DNA of 64,000 nt from Cloacibacterium rupense. Lineage in GTDB: Bacteria; Bacteroidota; Bacteroidia; Flavobacteriales; Weeksellaceae. The stretch spans positions 62,001 through 126,000 of the forward strand of contig NZ_BMLV01000004.1 of NCBI RefSeq assembly GCF_014645495.1, written 5' to 3'. The notes beneath the pieces are model-generated. The model worked only from the letters and a program-made list of their open reading frames with translations. It did not search any database and was not told where the DNA came from. Shown here piece by piece: positions 18,756 to 28,654 of this stretch; the stretch's first letter is position 1; the number at the start of each line of letters is the position of its first letter. Position numbers and translations under genes: made by a program.

Positions 18756-19919
18756 TTAATAATCATCATTGTTGTAAGATTCTTCTCCAATATTCCATGT
18801 AAGACCAAATCTAAGAGTATTGTCTAAAGCAGAATTAACTTTTGAGGTGTTGATTAAGTAGGATAAATCTAAGCCAAAAGATTGGTATTTAAGACCTAGC
18901 CCTACAGTAGCAAATTGGCGGCCTCCTTGTTCTGGACTTTCAAAAAAATACCCACTTCTGATAGCAAAAGTATTGTCATAAGAATACTCTAATGAGCCAC
19001 TATACATTAAGCTTTTTTCGTTTTTAAAAGACTTGCCAATTCCCGAGATTACTCCCACATTTGGTACATCGTAAATAGGGTTGTTGTTTGTGTCATAACC
19101 TGTAATTTCTGGTCCAGGAACCAATAGTTTTGAAACTTCTGCAGTTACTCCCACTTTATTAGCATCATCTAAAAATAAATCATATCCTGCACCTACTCTA
19201 AGAGAAGTTGGGAGATATGAACGAGATTCTTCGTCACCTGTATAATCTAGTCTAGGTCCTAAATTTTGGATAGCCCAACCTGCTCTTACCCTGCCTTCAT
19301 AATCCCCAAAACTTTGATGTTTATAAGTTTGTAAAAATCCTGAAACGTCTACAGCAAATGAATTGGCTGGTTTCAGTGAACTGTCTGTATTGAATCCGCC
19401 AGATAAATCTGACCTTATAAATCTACCTGTTACCGCCATAGAATAGGTGTCAGAAAGTTTTAGAGCATAAGAAACATCTAATGAAAATTCATTGGGTTTC
19501 GCTGTTCCTTCAGAAACTACTTCGGTTCCTACCAATTTAGTAAGATCTACCGAACCCATATTGAAATAGTAAAGACTTACCCCAAGAGAAGAACGGCCTT
19601 CTTCGCCTAAAGCGGTATTAAAAGCTCCATATAAAAGAAATACATCATTGGTTAACTTGCTCATGTAAGGGGTGTAGTTTACAGCCACCGAAGAGGTATT
19701 TAAACTAAATGGATATTTAGAAGCGTTCCAAAATTGAGAAAAAGCATCTGCCGAAGTGGCTACCCCTTGGTCTCCCATACCTCCAGCTCTGGCGTCTGGG
19801 GAGATTCTGAGAAAAGGTGCACCAGTAAGTACAGGCCTTATATTTGATAAATCTTGAGCGTAGTTTAAAATTCCTAATCCTAATCCTAGTCCTAGGGCAA
19901 TTTTTTTAGTTATATTCAT
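18756..19919 (-). CDS. porV: Type IX secretion outer-membrane protein PorV (LptO)
   Basis: A 387-residue outer-membrane beta-barrel of the FadL-like fold. It has a signal peptide ending in NYAQ and the characteristic N-terminal stretch PVLTGAPFLRISPDARAGGM. PorV carries secreted cargo from the translocon to the PorU sortase and is needed for release and surface attachment of proteins with T9SS C-terminal domains. It follows porU after 19 bases, so the two form an operon, with gldJ divergent on the other side of porU. This order matches other flavobacteria. Confidence 0.94.
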   Translation of the reverse strand: MNITKKIALGLGLGLGILNYAQDLSNIRPVLTGAPFLRISPDARAGGMGDQGVATSADAFSQFWNASKYPFSLNTSSVAVNYTPYMSKLTNDVFLLYGAFNTALGEEGRSSLGVSLYYFNMGSVDLTKLVGTEVVSEGTAKPNEFSLDVSYALKLSDTYSMAVTGRFIRSDLSGGFNTDSSLKPANSFAVDVSGFLQTYKHQSFGDYEGRVRAGWAIQNLGPRLDYTGDEESRSYLPTSLRVGAGYDLFLDDANKVGVTAEVSKLLVPGPEITGYDTNNNPIYDVPNVGVISGIGKSFKNEKSLMYSGSLEYSYDNTFAIRSGYFFESPEQGGRQFATVGLGLKYQSFGLDLSYLINTSKVNSALDNTLRFGLTWNIGEESYNNDDY

Positions 19920-19938
19920 GTTTTGTTTTTATTTCTTT

Positions 19939-22900
19939 TTATTTTAAGATGACTAATTTTTCTACTAATGAAGCAGTTCCTTTGCATTTTTCTTGGTTTT
20001 GGCTTCTTACCAAAACTTTGTAGATGTAAGTTCCTTTTCCTACTGGAGACCCAAAGTCATCATTTCCATCCCATTCAATTGCTGTTCTATTGGTTCTGTA
20101 GCCTTCTAAAAAAGGGTCAGAGGTTACCGTTGTACTTATTGTTCTTACTAATTTTCCTGTAATGGTAAAAATCTGAACATTAACATCTAAAATGTCATCA
20201 CAGTTATGCTCGAACTGTACAAATGTTTTGTTGGTAAAAGGATTGGGCCAATTTAATAATTTTTTTATTACTAAATTTTCTGTATTTGGATCTTTTACTA
20301 TAAAGTTTAACGTTTGAGTTGTAGAATTATTATTAATGTCCCAAACTTTAAATGTTAATTGATGTTCGCCTGGTGTCAAATTTTGAAAAGGATATAGTAC
20401 AGACCCTTTTTGATAGTCTAAAAATGATGAGTTAATACATCCATTTCCACTTCCAGGAGCATAAAAATCATTCAGAACAGTGGTGTTTACCACTTCACCA
20501 TCTAAGATTACCGTAATGTCGTGACCAATACCAGACCCTGTAGAGTTAATTCCTGTATTATCTGTTACACATGCCAATAGATTTGGGTTTGTATTGGTGA
20601 TTCCTCCATCTACAAAATTGGTGTTATTTAGGTATAATTGTACTTTTGGTGCTTCGTTATCATTAATTCCTGTAGGGTTGATATCTCCAATTTTTTGAGT
20701 TTTATTATTAAATACATCAAATACATTATTATCTGCATAAATTAATATTCTTCCGTCTCCTAAGGTGTAATTGATGTCTTTTGGCATGTAAAACTCTATA
20801 GTAAATGTTCCATTGGTAACTGTTCCAGATGATTTTACAATAGGGCTTCCTTCTTCTGAGTAATTTAAAATTGGGGTTAATCCACCGTCATTATTTAAGG
20901 TTTTTTTGTTTAATCTTTTGTCAAAAATATTGATTACCACTTTTCCATTAAAGGTATTGTCAACCGTTCCTCCGCTGTTATTAATATGCCCTGTGATTTT
21001 AATAAAATCTAATGCTCTTAGTTGCCCAGTAACAGGAGACTCTATATTGTCAATAATTACTAGGTTTTTAGGCCTGCTCAATTTAAGAGCAGGGTCGCCC
21101 AATAGGTTTACTTTCAGGTGATTAGAGTCTGTTCCGTATTCTCTCTTTGCAGCTAAAAATGCATCTCCAATTGTAGAAAAATCATTATTACTATTTAATT
21201 TAAAAAAATTAGAGGTAAAGGTGTTAGAGAAGAGCCTTCCGTAAACTGTGGCAATTGCTCTACTAGAAGTAATCATAGCATTTGCACCGCCTTGTGGTAA
21301 TTTTAACAATTGTTCACCAGCAGATGTGGTATTATGATCGTCCCACAAAGTAAATTCACAAGTAATAGTGGTTACAAAAGGGAATCTACTGTAGGCGTTA
21401 TTAAAATTATTAAATGAGTTGATTTCTTGTAAAGTAAGTACTCTCTCTTGTGACCATCCGTTAATGCCACCATGCCCGAAGTATGATAAGTAGAGGCTAT
21501 TACTCATAGCATTAGTAATTCCTTGGTTTACCTGTGGATATCTTTGTCCACCAGCAGTGCTTTGTGCAGGGAATGAGTCTAAATACAGTTTTTTTATGTT
21601 GTATTCAGGTTTATTGGTATTTCCTTCGAAGTTATTGGCAATTACAAGATTCATCACGTCATGAAAAGCTCCTCTCATATATGGGTTACTACTTGCATCA
21701 ACTCTACTATCAGCGTCGTCATCTACCACAAAATTCATCTTCATTCTCCAATCTCCAAAAGGTGATGCTTGCCCTGGGATTGCATTGTAATAAGAAAGGG
21801 TTTTATCTACCAATAATTTGGCCTCTTGTATATTTTGAGCGGGCAATCTACCAATGGGAACATCTGGAAATAACGCGTAAATATAAGAGCTATTCTGTGG
21901 AGCGGTCATTGCTATGTAATCATCTGTTACAAAAGACGTTTCGAAGTTTTCGCTGTAATCACTTTCATAGCTTGGGATTAAATTTTTATTATTGGTGGTT
22001 TTATTTCTAAAATCAAAAGAAGTGTCTCCTAAAATTAAAATATATTTGAGGCTTCCAGAAGGCGTGTTTAGTTTTCTTGCAAAATCTCTGAGTGCGGTTA
22101 AATCTTGTCCACCAGAACTAAATTCATTATAAATTTTTCTTACATCTACCACTTCTGCTTTGTAATTTTTGGCTGTTCGGTAGTAGTTCGCAATTCTCTC
22201 GGCTTGGCTAGAAAAATCTTTGGTGGTAAGAATTAGATAATCAATATTTTGAAGTGAAGATAAATCTTGATTTTCAGTTTTTTCTACAAAATTAGGCTCA
22301 TATGCCGCACTTGCTTTGAACGCTACAAATTCATTATTGAACACAAAACTATCTGCCAAATATCCAAAACTAAATTCTGAGCCACTAGATTTATTAGTTA
22401 CTTTTTTAGCATTGGTGATATCAGAAACATCCCATATTTGCTCTAGCTCAGAGATATTGTTTAAAGTGAAACCGTAGTTGTCACCTGTACCTTCATAAAT
22501 ATCAAAAACTCTAAAATTCATCTGTGAATTATTGAATTTTAAGTCTTGTTTATATTGTAATTCTACATAATCTAAATTATATGATACCAGAGGATTAGTA
22601 CCCGTAGGATTGAAATCAAACTTTAAAGTGCTTCCGCTAATATTTTGCACATCGGTTTGCAAAGAAATTTCTCTAATTTTATTATCTACAGTGTTTGATA
22701 CGGTATAATTTCCTATTTCTTGCCCATTAAGATTAATTTGTATTTTGTCATTGTTGGCATTTTGTACATACAGCGAAGTTTTTAATTTGATGTTATCACT
22801 TGCTAAAATAGGAGTGTTGGTAGTAAAACTAACAGATTTTGCTGAGTTAAAAGGTTCGCCTACCCAAAGTCTTCCAATATTTAAGAAATTAATTTTTTCT

Positions 22901-23874
22901 TCATTTAAGAATTGATAGTCATCATAACTAGTAAAAATATTAGAATTATCTGACGGAAGATCGATGTCAGAACTTTGAACTCTTTTTCCTGGTCCTTTAT
23001 CAAAATTGATAAAGTAATATGAATAGTCTTCATATACATTCACGTAGTTTTGACTAATATGAGAAATTCTAGTTTCTTGTCTTTTGTTTCCATTTCCGTT
23101 ACTATTGTCAAATAGATTGTATCCATGCGGACCTTGAGCATAGAAAAGAGCATAATCAGCATCATCCCATTTTCCGTCATCTTCGCCTACTACTTGTATT
23201 GCATTTTCTTGTAGTGCAGAGTATCTAGGGTCTTGATTAAATTCAGGCAACATTATTCCGCCATTTCCGTAGATTCTAAAATTTTTAGGATTAATACTAG
23301 AAGGATTAATGCCATTATCTCTAAGGAATTTTGTGGTAATCCTAAAAACTCCCGACTTATCTACTTTAATTTTATAAAAAGTACCAGATTTCAATGGGTT
23401 TTCGGTATCTCCCATCGTAGTTCTGCTGCCAAAAGAATTTCTCTTAGATGTGCTGCTCTTTTTTACAATATCGAAAGAAATTAATTTATAAACCCCTTTA
23501 TTGTCTTTTTTGAAGGCAGAAACTACCACATTGCTGAGGAAAAAACCGTCTATTGGTTGATTAGAAGTATTAATTTCTGAGACTTCTCTTTGTGGAATAA
23601 AATCTGAATTGAGTTCAAAAAGCTCTTTTGAGTTAATTTTTTCCCAAACTAAATTTTTAATTTCTAATGATAAAAATTCTTTATCCTTTTGTGTAAAGGT
23701 GAAAAACGGACTTCCGCTAATTACAGAATAGTTGCCATTTTTAAAAAAAGGCAAGTTCTTTTTATAACTACCGTAATCAAATTCCTTGCTGTTATCCCAC
23801 TCTAGAGTTACCTTTTGTGAATATACACTACCGAAACAGAATAAAAATAAAAGAAAAAATCTAAATGTCTTCAT
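19939..23874 (-). CDS. porU: Type IX secretion sortase PorU (C25 peptidase family)
   Basis: A 1311-residue exported protein with a signal peptide (RFFLLFLFCFGSVYSQ). The C25 protease domain spans about residues 550-900. Its catalytic pair can be read as His801 in YFGHGGINGW and Cys839 in TITCEFTLWDD. The C-terminus (LLNWPNPFTNKTFVQFEHN, then KLVRTIS and VGKGTYIYKVLV) is a type A T9SS C-terminal domain, so PorU itself is cargo. It removes these C-terminal domains from secreted proteins at the cell surface and links them to lipopolysaccharide or releases them. It is encoded with its partner porV. Confidence 0.94.
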   Translation of the reverse strand: MKTFRFFLLFLFCFGSVYSQKVTLEWDNSKEFDYGSYKKNLPFFKNGNYSVISGSPFFTFTQKDKEFLSLEIKNLVWEKINSKELFELNSDFIPQREVSEINTSNQPIDGFFLSNVVVSAFKKDNKGVYKLISFDIVKKSSTSKRNSFGSRTTMGDTENPLKSGTFYKIKVDKSGVFRITTKFLRDNGINPSSINPKNFRIYGNGGIMLPEFNQDPRYSALQENAIQVVGEDDGKWDDADYALFYAQGPHGYNLFDNSNGNGNKRQETRISHISQNYVNVYEDYSYYFINFDKGPGKRVQSSDIDLPSDNSNIFTSYDDYQFLNEEKINFLNIGRLWVGEPFNSAKSVSFTTNTPILASDNIKLKTSLYVQNANNDKIQINLNGQEIGNYTVSNTVDNKIREISLQTDVQNISGSTLKFDFNPTGTNPLVSYNLDYVELQYKQDLKFNNSQMNFRVFDIYEGTGDNYGFTLNNISELEQIWDVSDITNAKKVTNKSSGSEFSFGYLADSFVFNNEFVAFKASAAYEPNFVEKTENQDLSSLQNIDYLILTTKDFSSQAERIANYYRTAKNYKAEVVDVRKIYNEFSSGGQDLTALRDFARKLNTPSGSLKYILILGDTSFDFRNKTTNNKNLIPSYESDYSENFETSFVTDDYIAMTAPQNSSYIYALFPDVPIGRLPAQNIQEAKLLVDKTLSYYNAIPGQASPFGDWRMKMNFVVDDDADSRVDASSNPYMRGAFHDVMNLVIANNFEGNTNKPEYNIKKLYLDSFPAQSTAGGQRYPQVNQGITNAMSNSLYLSYFGHGGINGWSQERVLTLQEINSFNNFNNAYSRFPFVTTITCEFTLWDDHNTTSAGEQLLKLPQGGANAMITSSRAIATVYGRLFSNTFTSNFFKLNSNNDFSTIGDAFLAAKREYGTDSNHLKVNLLGDPALKLSRPKNLVIIDNIESPVTGQLRALDFIKITGHINNSGGTVDNTFNGKVVINIFDKRLNKKTLNNDGGLTPILNYSEEGSPIVKSSGTVTNGTFTIEFYMPKDINYTLGDGRILIYADNNVFDVFNNKTQKIGDINPTGINDNEAPKVQLYLNNTNFVDGGITNTNPNLLACVTDNTGINSTGSGIGHDITVILDGEVVNTTVLNDFYAPGSGNGCINSSFLDYQKGSVLYPFQNLTPGEHQLTFKVWDINNNSTTQTLNFIVKDPNTENLVIKKLLNWPNPFTNKTFVQFEHNCDDILDVNVQIFTITGKLVRTISTTVTSDPFLEGYRTNRTAIEWDGNDDFGSPVGKGTYIYKVLVRSQNQEKCKGTASLVEKLVILK

Positions 23875-24036
23875 AATTTGTATTGAGCTACAAAATAAAC
23901 GAAAAAAATAAAATTTTCATATCAAACAATAAAATTTATTATAGAACGTTAAGAAAATCATAAAAACTTAATAGTAGAATTTTGTTAGGTAAAATAAATT
24001 ATTTTTCTTTGTAGCTTGAAATTATCTAGATTAATT

Positions 24037-25653
24037 ATGAAAAAACTAAAGTTTATTTCATTGCTTTCACTAGGCGCGGCACTTGTACTTACAAGTTGCG
24101 GTGGTGGTGGCGGTCATGTAAAGAGTGGCGGTGGTACCAAAAAATTTACCAGTAAGACCGGTTGGAAACCAAATGACCAAAAAGGTTGGTTCTTTACAGG
24201 TAAAAAACAAAAACCAAAAGGTTGGCCAGGTATGGTCTATGTAGAAGGTGGTACTTTTACTATGGGATTGGTAAAGGATGATGTAATGCATGACTGGAAC
24301 AATACTCCTAGAAGAATGCAAGTAAGTTCATTCTTTATTGGTGAAACCGAAATTACCAACTATGAATATAGAGAATATGTAACTTGGTTGAAATTTGTAT
24401 TTCCTCCATCAGACCCAAGCTATAAAAATATCTACAATGGTGCATTGCCTGATACACTAGTTTGGAATAACAAACTCTCTAGAAATGATTATGCCGAAAC
24501 TTATTTCCGCTCACCAGAGTTTGACTATTATCCGGTAGTTGGGGTTTCTTGGCAACAAGCTTCTAGATATTGTGATTGGTTGACAGACAGAGCCAATGAA
24601 AGAGAATTAATGAATCAAGGGTTGATCAATAAAGATTTTTATACCAATGATGCCAATAATCAAGGCCCTAATTCTTTTAACTTAGATAAGTATAAAGCTA
24701 ACGATCCAGAAATGGAAAGCTACCTTAATAAGCAGAGAATGCAACAAAAATCTGGTATCAGAACTTCTAATGCTAGAATACAAGCTGCCAATAGAAATGC
24801 TACAGCTGGTTTAGTGACCAAGTTCCGTCTTCCTACAGAAGTAGAATGGGAATATGCAGCTTTGGGCGTTCAAAAAAATAGAAATTACAATGCTATTCTT
24901 GGTAAAGACCCTCAAATTGAAAAACTAAGAGGTAAAAAAGGTAGTCAAAAAGGAATGTACCTTGAGAACTTTAAACAAGGTAGAGGTGATTACTCAGGTG
25001 TTGGCGGTTGGAAGAATGACGGTTCACCTACCACTGCAGATGTTAGACAATATCCTTCTAATGACCTTGGCGTTTATGGTATGTTTGGTAACGTAGCAGA
25101 ATGGACTGCAGATGTTTACAGACCAATCATAGATGATGAAGCTAGTGATTTTAACTATTACAGAGGCAATATGCCACAACAAACTGTTAAAAATGCTGAC
25201 GGCACTTATAAAAAAGTAGACCCTAAAGACATGAAGTTTGATAGACTTGCAGACGGAAGAGAAGTTTATAAAGGATTGCCTGGTACTTACGAAAAAAATA
25301 CAGTGGCCGACCAAAGAAACTTCAGAGATGGTGATTTTATGTCTTCTTTAGAAGCAGGTTACGGAAAAGAAATTGATAGTTCAGCTACAGATTACAGTAT
25401 TTATAATTCTCCTAGAAATCAATTTATAGTAGATGATAAAGGAAGAGTAATCTTACAAAAAGATAACAAATCTAGAACTACCAGAGTGTCTAATACGGTA
25501 AGAGTTATCAAAGGTGGCTCATGGTTAGATACAGCTTATTGGTTAGACCCAGGGCAAAGAAGATATCGCGAAGAATCAAAATCTTTCGGTTGGGTAGGCT
25601 TCCGTGTAGCACAAGATGCTAAAAACAATGGAACCAAAAGAACAAAAAGATAA
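24037..25653 (+). CDS. gldJ: Gliding motility / T9SS lipoprotein GldJ
   Basis: A 538-residue lipoprotein from the start chosen at 24037, which places the signal MKKLKFISLLSLGAALVLTS directly before Cys21; an in-frame ATG seven codons upstream (24016) would spoil this. The body is a formylglycine-generating-enzyme/sulfatase-modifying-factor fold, with GMVYVEGGTFTMGLVKDD near residue 66, FRLPTEVEWEYAALG near 260 and GGSWLDTAYWLDPGQRRY near 496. GldJ stabilises GldK and forms a helical structure needed for gliding and type IX secretion. It is divergent from porU and ends in a terminator. Confidence 0.93.
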   Translation: MKKLKFISLLSLGAALVLTSCGGGGGHVKSGGGTKKFTSKTGWKPNDQKGWFFTGKKQKPKGWPGMVYVEGGTFTMGLVKDDVMHDWNNTPRRMQVSSFFIGETEITNYEYREYVTWLKFVFPPSDPSYKNIYNGALPDTLVWNNKLSRNDYAETYFRSPEFDYYPVVGVSWQQASRYCDWLTDRANERELMNQGLINKDFYTNDANNQGPNSFNLDKYKANDPEMESYLNKQRMQQKSGIRTSNARIQAANRNATAGLVTKFRLPTEVEWEYAALGVQKNRNYNAILGKDPQIEKLRGKKGSQKGMYLENFKQGRGDYSGVGGWKNDGSPTTADVRQYPSNDLGVYGMFGNVAEWTADVYRPIIDDEASDFNYYRGNMPQQTVKNADGTYKKVDPKDMKFDRLADGREVYKGLPGTYEKNTVADQRNFRDGDFMSSLEAGYGKEIDSSATDYSIYNSPRNQFIVDDKGRVILQKDNKSRTTRVSNTVRVIKGGSWLDTAYWLDPGQRRYREESKSFGWVGFRVAQDAKNNGTKRTKR

Positions 25654-25674
25654 ATTAATTTAGAAATATTTTAT

Positions 25675-25703
25675 AATCCTTTCCTTTTTTGGAAAGGATT
25701 TTT
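25675..25703 (+). terminator. Terminator between gldJ and murF
   Basis: AATCCTTTCC, a loop of six T and GGAAAGGATT form a perfect 10-bp stem followed by a T run. The T run merges with the promoter box in front of murF. Confidence 0.75.
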
Positions 25704-25704
25704 T

Positions 25705-25712
25705 TATTTTTG
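25705..25712 (+). promoter_or_regulatory. -7 promoter box directly before murF
   Basis: TATTTTTG matches TAnnTTTG exactly and ends 4 bases before the murF ATG, so transcription would start at or within the start codon. It also overlaps the T tail of the gldJ terminator. No -33 TTTG was seen at the expected distance, so the match may be chance. Confidence 0.35.
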
Positions 25713-25716
25713 ACCC

Positions 25717-26991
25717 ATGAATATTTCAGATTTTTATACTCTTTATTTAACCTCAAATAAAGTAACCATAGACAGCCGAAAAATTGAAAAAAACGATATC
25801 TTTTTCGCTTTTTCTGGTGATAATTTTAATGCAGCTACCTTAGCTGAAGATGCCATTAACAAAGGGGCCAAAGCAGTAATAGTAGAGGATAAAAACTACG
25901 AAAATAGCAACAAAAACATCTTTTTCGTAGAATCTACATTGTTTTTTTTGCAAGAATTAGCAAAATATCACAGAGCACAACTTAATATCCCTATTATTGC
26001 ACTTACAGGCAGCAACGGAAAAACAACTACTAAAGAACTAATTCACGCGGTCCTTTCTCAAAAATTTAATGTACAATATACTTTTGGGAATCTCAATAAT
26101 CACATTGGGGTACCACTTACACTTCTTTCTATAAAGCCAGAACATGAAATGGCAGTGATAGAAATGGGGGCCAACCATCAAAAAGAAATAGAATTTTTAA
26201 GCCAAATTGCTAGACCTAATTTCGGGTATATTACCAATTTTGGTAAGGCTCATTTAGAAGGATTTGGTGGGGTAGAAGGCGTAATTAAAGGAAAATCTGA
26301 ACTCTATGATTTTTTAAAATCTAATGACCAATTTATAGTGGTTAATGAAAACGACCCTATCCAAGTTCAGAAAACCGACGGTTATGATTTGGTAATCCCT
26401 TTCGGAAGAAGAGATTCTGAATTTTATTTCGAAAAAATTGTAGAAAATAATTGTGTAGGACTTATTTATAATCAAATAGAGGCGGTTTCTAACCTGACAG
26501 GAGAGTACAATTTTACCAACCTTTGTGCTGCGGCAACATTTGGGTTGTATTTCGGGGTAGAATTCACTTTAATTAAAAAAGCGATTGAAGACTACACTCC
26601 AACCAATATGAGGTCTCAGATTGTGAAAAAAGGAGAAATAACTTTGGTTCTAGACACTTATAATGCCAACCCTAGTTCTATGAAAGTTTCTCTAGAGAAT
26701 TTTAATCATTTTGAAGGTTCTAAGACCATTATCATTGGTGATATGCTAGAGCTAGGAGAGGAAAGTGCAACCGAACATCTACAAATTTTAGATTTGGCAA
26801 AATCTTTAAATTTTGATGAAATTATTACCGTAGGCCCACATTTTAAAAATGCTGAAGCTGGTGTTACTTCTTTTTTAACTACAGAAGATTTAATTGCATT
26901 TCTAAAAGAAACTAAAATTAACTCCCAAAACATTCTCCTAAAAGCATCTAGAGGAATAGCACTAGAAAAAGCACTAGAGTTTATCAACTAA
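25717..26991 (+). CDS. murF: UDP-N-acetylmuramoyl-tripeptide:D-alanyl-D-alanine ligase
   Basis: A 424-residue cytoplasmic Mur ligase that adds D-Ala-D-Ala to the peptidoglycan precursor. The N-terminal domain binds the UDP-sugar substrate (VTIDSRKIEKNDIFFAFSG near 17-34). The ATP-binding P-loop is TGSNGKTTTKE at 97-107. The central domain has VIEMGANHQKEIEFLSQIARP (near 148) and the C-terminal domain LVLDTYNANPSSMKVSL (near 310), a MurF signature. It stands alone between two terminators, next to gldJ and converging on a degenerate Mur-ligase-like gene. Confidence 0.95.
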   Translation: MNISDFYTLYLTSNKVTIDSRKIEKNDIFFAFSGDNFNAATLAEDAINKGAKAVIVEDKNYENSNKNIFFVESTLFFLQELAKYHRAQLNIPIIALTGSNGKTTTKELIHAVLSQKFNVQYTFGNLNNHIGVPLTLLSIKPEHEMAVIEMGANHQKEIEFLSQIARPNFGYITNFGKAHLEGFGGVEGVIKGKSELYDFLKSNDQFIVVNENDPIQVQKTDGYDLVIPFGRRDSEFYFEKIVENNCVGLIYNQIEAVSNLTGEYNFTNLCAAATFGLYFGVEFTLIKKAIEDYTPTNMRSQIVKKGEITLVLDTYNANPSSMKVSLENFNHFEGSKTIIIGDMLELGEESATEHLQILDLAKSLNFDEIITVGPHFKNAEAGVTSFLTTEDLIAFLKETKINSQNILLKASRGIALEKALEFIN

Positions 26992-26996
26992 AATTT

Positions 26997-27034
26997 AAAA
27001 TAGACTTTTCTGAAATCGGAAAAGTCTATTTTTT
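26997..27034. terminator. Bidirectional terminator between murF and the convergent Mur-like gene
   Basis: AAAATAGACTTTTC and GAAAAGTCTATTTT form a 14-bp stem with an 8-base loop and T runs on both strands. It serves the convergent genes on either side. Confidence 0.75.
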
Positions 27035-27671
27035 ATAATGTAAGTAGAGCCTCGAAAAAGTTTTCTTCTAAAATGCCCAGTTGTTGGCAAATATACCTAG
27101 CACCTTCTAGATGATTGACCAATTCTAAATCAGTGTGTTTTAGTGGAATTTCTCCCAATTCAGTATCAAGGTAGATTTTTTCGTTTTTGATTGTGGTAGA
27201 AGGCCTTTGGTAAGGGAACTTTCTGAAGTAATTTTCGGAGTTGTCTGCTAAATTTTTTAAGGTGCTATTTTCTTCATTAAAAACTAAAACACCACCTGCA
27301 GTTATTTTACGGATGAAGTTTCTATAGTTTTCTTCATTTTCGTCGTTTGTAATATCTGTGATTAAAGCAATATTGGCATGTAAATACTGTAAATTTTCGT
27401 TGGGATTTGCTTCTATAATTACAAAATCATTTTCTGTACTAAGACTGGCGTTTTCAAAATTTTCTCCGAAAATTATATCTGTTTGAATATCATGAAAATT
27501 GAGAACATGAAGAATCAGAGACGTAATTTCACTTCTTTTTTGGTCACCAGAAATGACCACTCTGGTTTTATTTTTCGTAGCATCGGAAATGGTCTTTTCT
27601 GTGTTTTCTGAATCTTTTGAATATTGAATTCCTAATTCTAATAGCGCATCTGCTAAATTTTTAAATGCCAT
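27033..27671 (-). CDS. Degenerate Mur-ligase-like protein (Mpl-like fragment)
   Basis: A 212-residue protein that resembles the central and linker parts of a Mur ligase but lacks the G-K-T/S nucleotide-binding loop. The stretch ENDFVIIEANPNENLQYLHA is placed like the E-x-x-S/D and P-x-x-x-x-I-T-N region of the family. GGVLVFNEEN, FRKFPYQRPS and LELVNHLEGARYICQQLGI follow in the same order as in Mpl/MurC-type ligases. Without an ATP site it is unlikely to be an active ligase. It may bind cell-wall intermediates or be a decaying gene, though its frame is intact. It converges on murF. Confidence 0.6.
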   Translation of the reverse strand: MAFKNLADALLELGIQYSKDSENTEKTISDATKNKTRVVISGDQKRSEITSLILHVLNFHDIQTDIIFGENFENASLSTENDFVIIEANPNENLQYLHANIALITDITNDENEENYRNFIRKITAGGVLVFNEENSTLKNLADNSENYFRKFPYQRPSTTIKNEKIYLDTELGEIPLKHTDLELVNHLEGARYICQQLGILEENFFEALLTL

Positions 27672-27745
27672 TTTTATTCGAAAATTGGGTTAGCATAAAA
27701 CTAATTGAAATCTAAAATCGTAAATCAAAAATCTGAAATCTCAAA

Positions 27746-28561
27746 TTAATATTGAGATTCTTCGTCTTTTGCTTGTTGTTTTTTTCTTTCTTGGTATTCT
27801 TTATCGTAGTCGTGTAATACGTTGTGCTCTGGGGTTTGCTCTATAGCATTCATGATTTTATCTAGAATCTCTTGCGCAGATTCATTATCATAATCTATAT
27901 CTAGAGCGGGTTTGAAACACAAAGTTGGTTCTACACCAGTCACTTTTACCCTGAGACCTTTTTTATCAAATGCTCTACGGAAACCATTTATTTTAATAGG
28001 AATTACAATAGAGCGCTGCTGTTGAATTAATTTTGCGGTACCTTTTCTACCTTGCGCAAATGCAGAAGTAGTGCCTTGCGGAAAAGATATTACCCAACCA
28101 TTATCTAGCGCTTTTAGAATGTTTTCCACCTCTTTTAGGTCTACTTTTCTATTTACATTTTTGCCTTCTGCACGCCAAGTTCTTTTTACGGTAACAGCAC
28201 CTGCTAATTTGAAAATTCTAGCCAAAATCCCTTTATTCATAGTTTCTTCTGCAGCTACGTAGTAGAAATCTACTTTGGGATTGAGAAGGTAAACTGGGTT
28301 TTTGATGGTGTTGAGGTAGCCGTTGTTTACCGCGCAAAAAACGTGGTACATAGCAGCTACATCTGCAAAATAGGTTTGGTGGTTAGATACAAAAAGTACA
28401 TTGGTTTTCGGGAGATTAACCAAGTTTTCACTTCCAGTAATTTTTAATTTGTTAAAGCCATTAAATCTTCTATAAGATATTAATCCTAAAACAAAAATGA
28501 TGAATCTTTTTAAAAAATAAATATTACCAAAAGAATCCGTAAAAATGCTTTTCTTCGCCAT
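27746..28561 (-). CDS. 1-acyl-glycerol-3-phosphate acyltransferase-like protein (PlsC family)
   Basis: A 271-residue membrane-associated acyltransferase that probably makes phosphatidic acid or remodels lysolipids. An N-terminal hydrophobic segment (LKRFIIFVLGLISY) precedes the catalytic block VSNHQTYFADV at 58-68. The second block, FPQGTTSAFAQGRKGTAKL (near 155-173), corresponds to the FPEGTRS substrate-binding motif. The Asp in block one lies six residues after the His instead of the canonical five, a variant worth noting. The C-terminus is charged and likely cytoplasmic. It is in line with the downstream Mur-like gene, 74 bases away. Confidence 0.8.
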   Translation of the reverse strand: MAKKSIFTDSFGNIYFLKRFIIFVLGLISYRRFNGFNKLKITGSENLVNLPKTNVLFVSNHQTYFADVAAMYHVFCAVNNGYLNTIKNPVYLLNPKVDFYYVAAEETMNKGILARIFKLAGAVTVKRTWRAEGKNVNRKVDLKEVENILKALDNGWVISFPQGTTSAFAQGRKGTAKLIQQQRSIVIPIKINGFRRAFDKKGLRVKVTGVEPTLCFKPALDIDYDNESAQEILDKIMNAIEQTPEHNVLHDYDKEYQERKKQQAKDEESQY

Positions 28562-28654
28562 TTTTCAGTCAGCTATAAGCCGAATTATATTAAACACAAA
28601 TGATTGAAATTTTCCATTTCATTTTCTTACAATAAGATGAAACGGTTTGCAAAG

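Noticed and set aside
21534-22010. 158-codon frame on the + strand inside porU
   Set aside because: Lies fully antisense to a clear PorU protease domain, has no recognisable motif and no promoter; shadow of the real gene.
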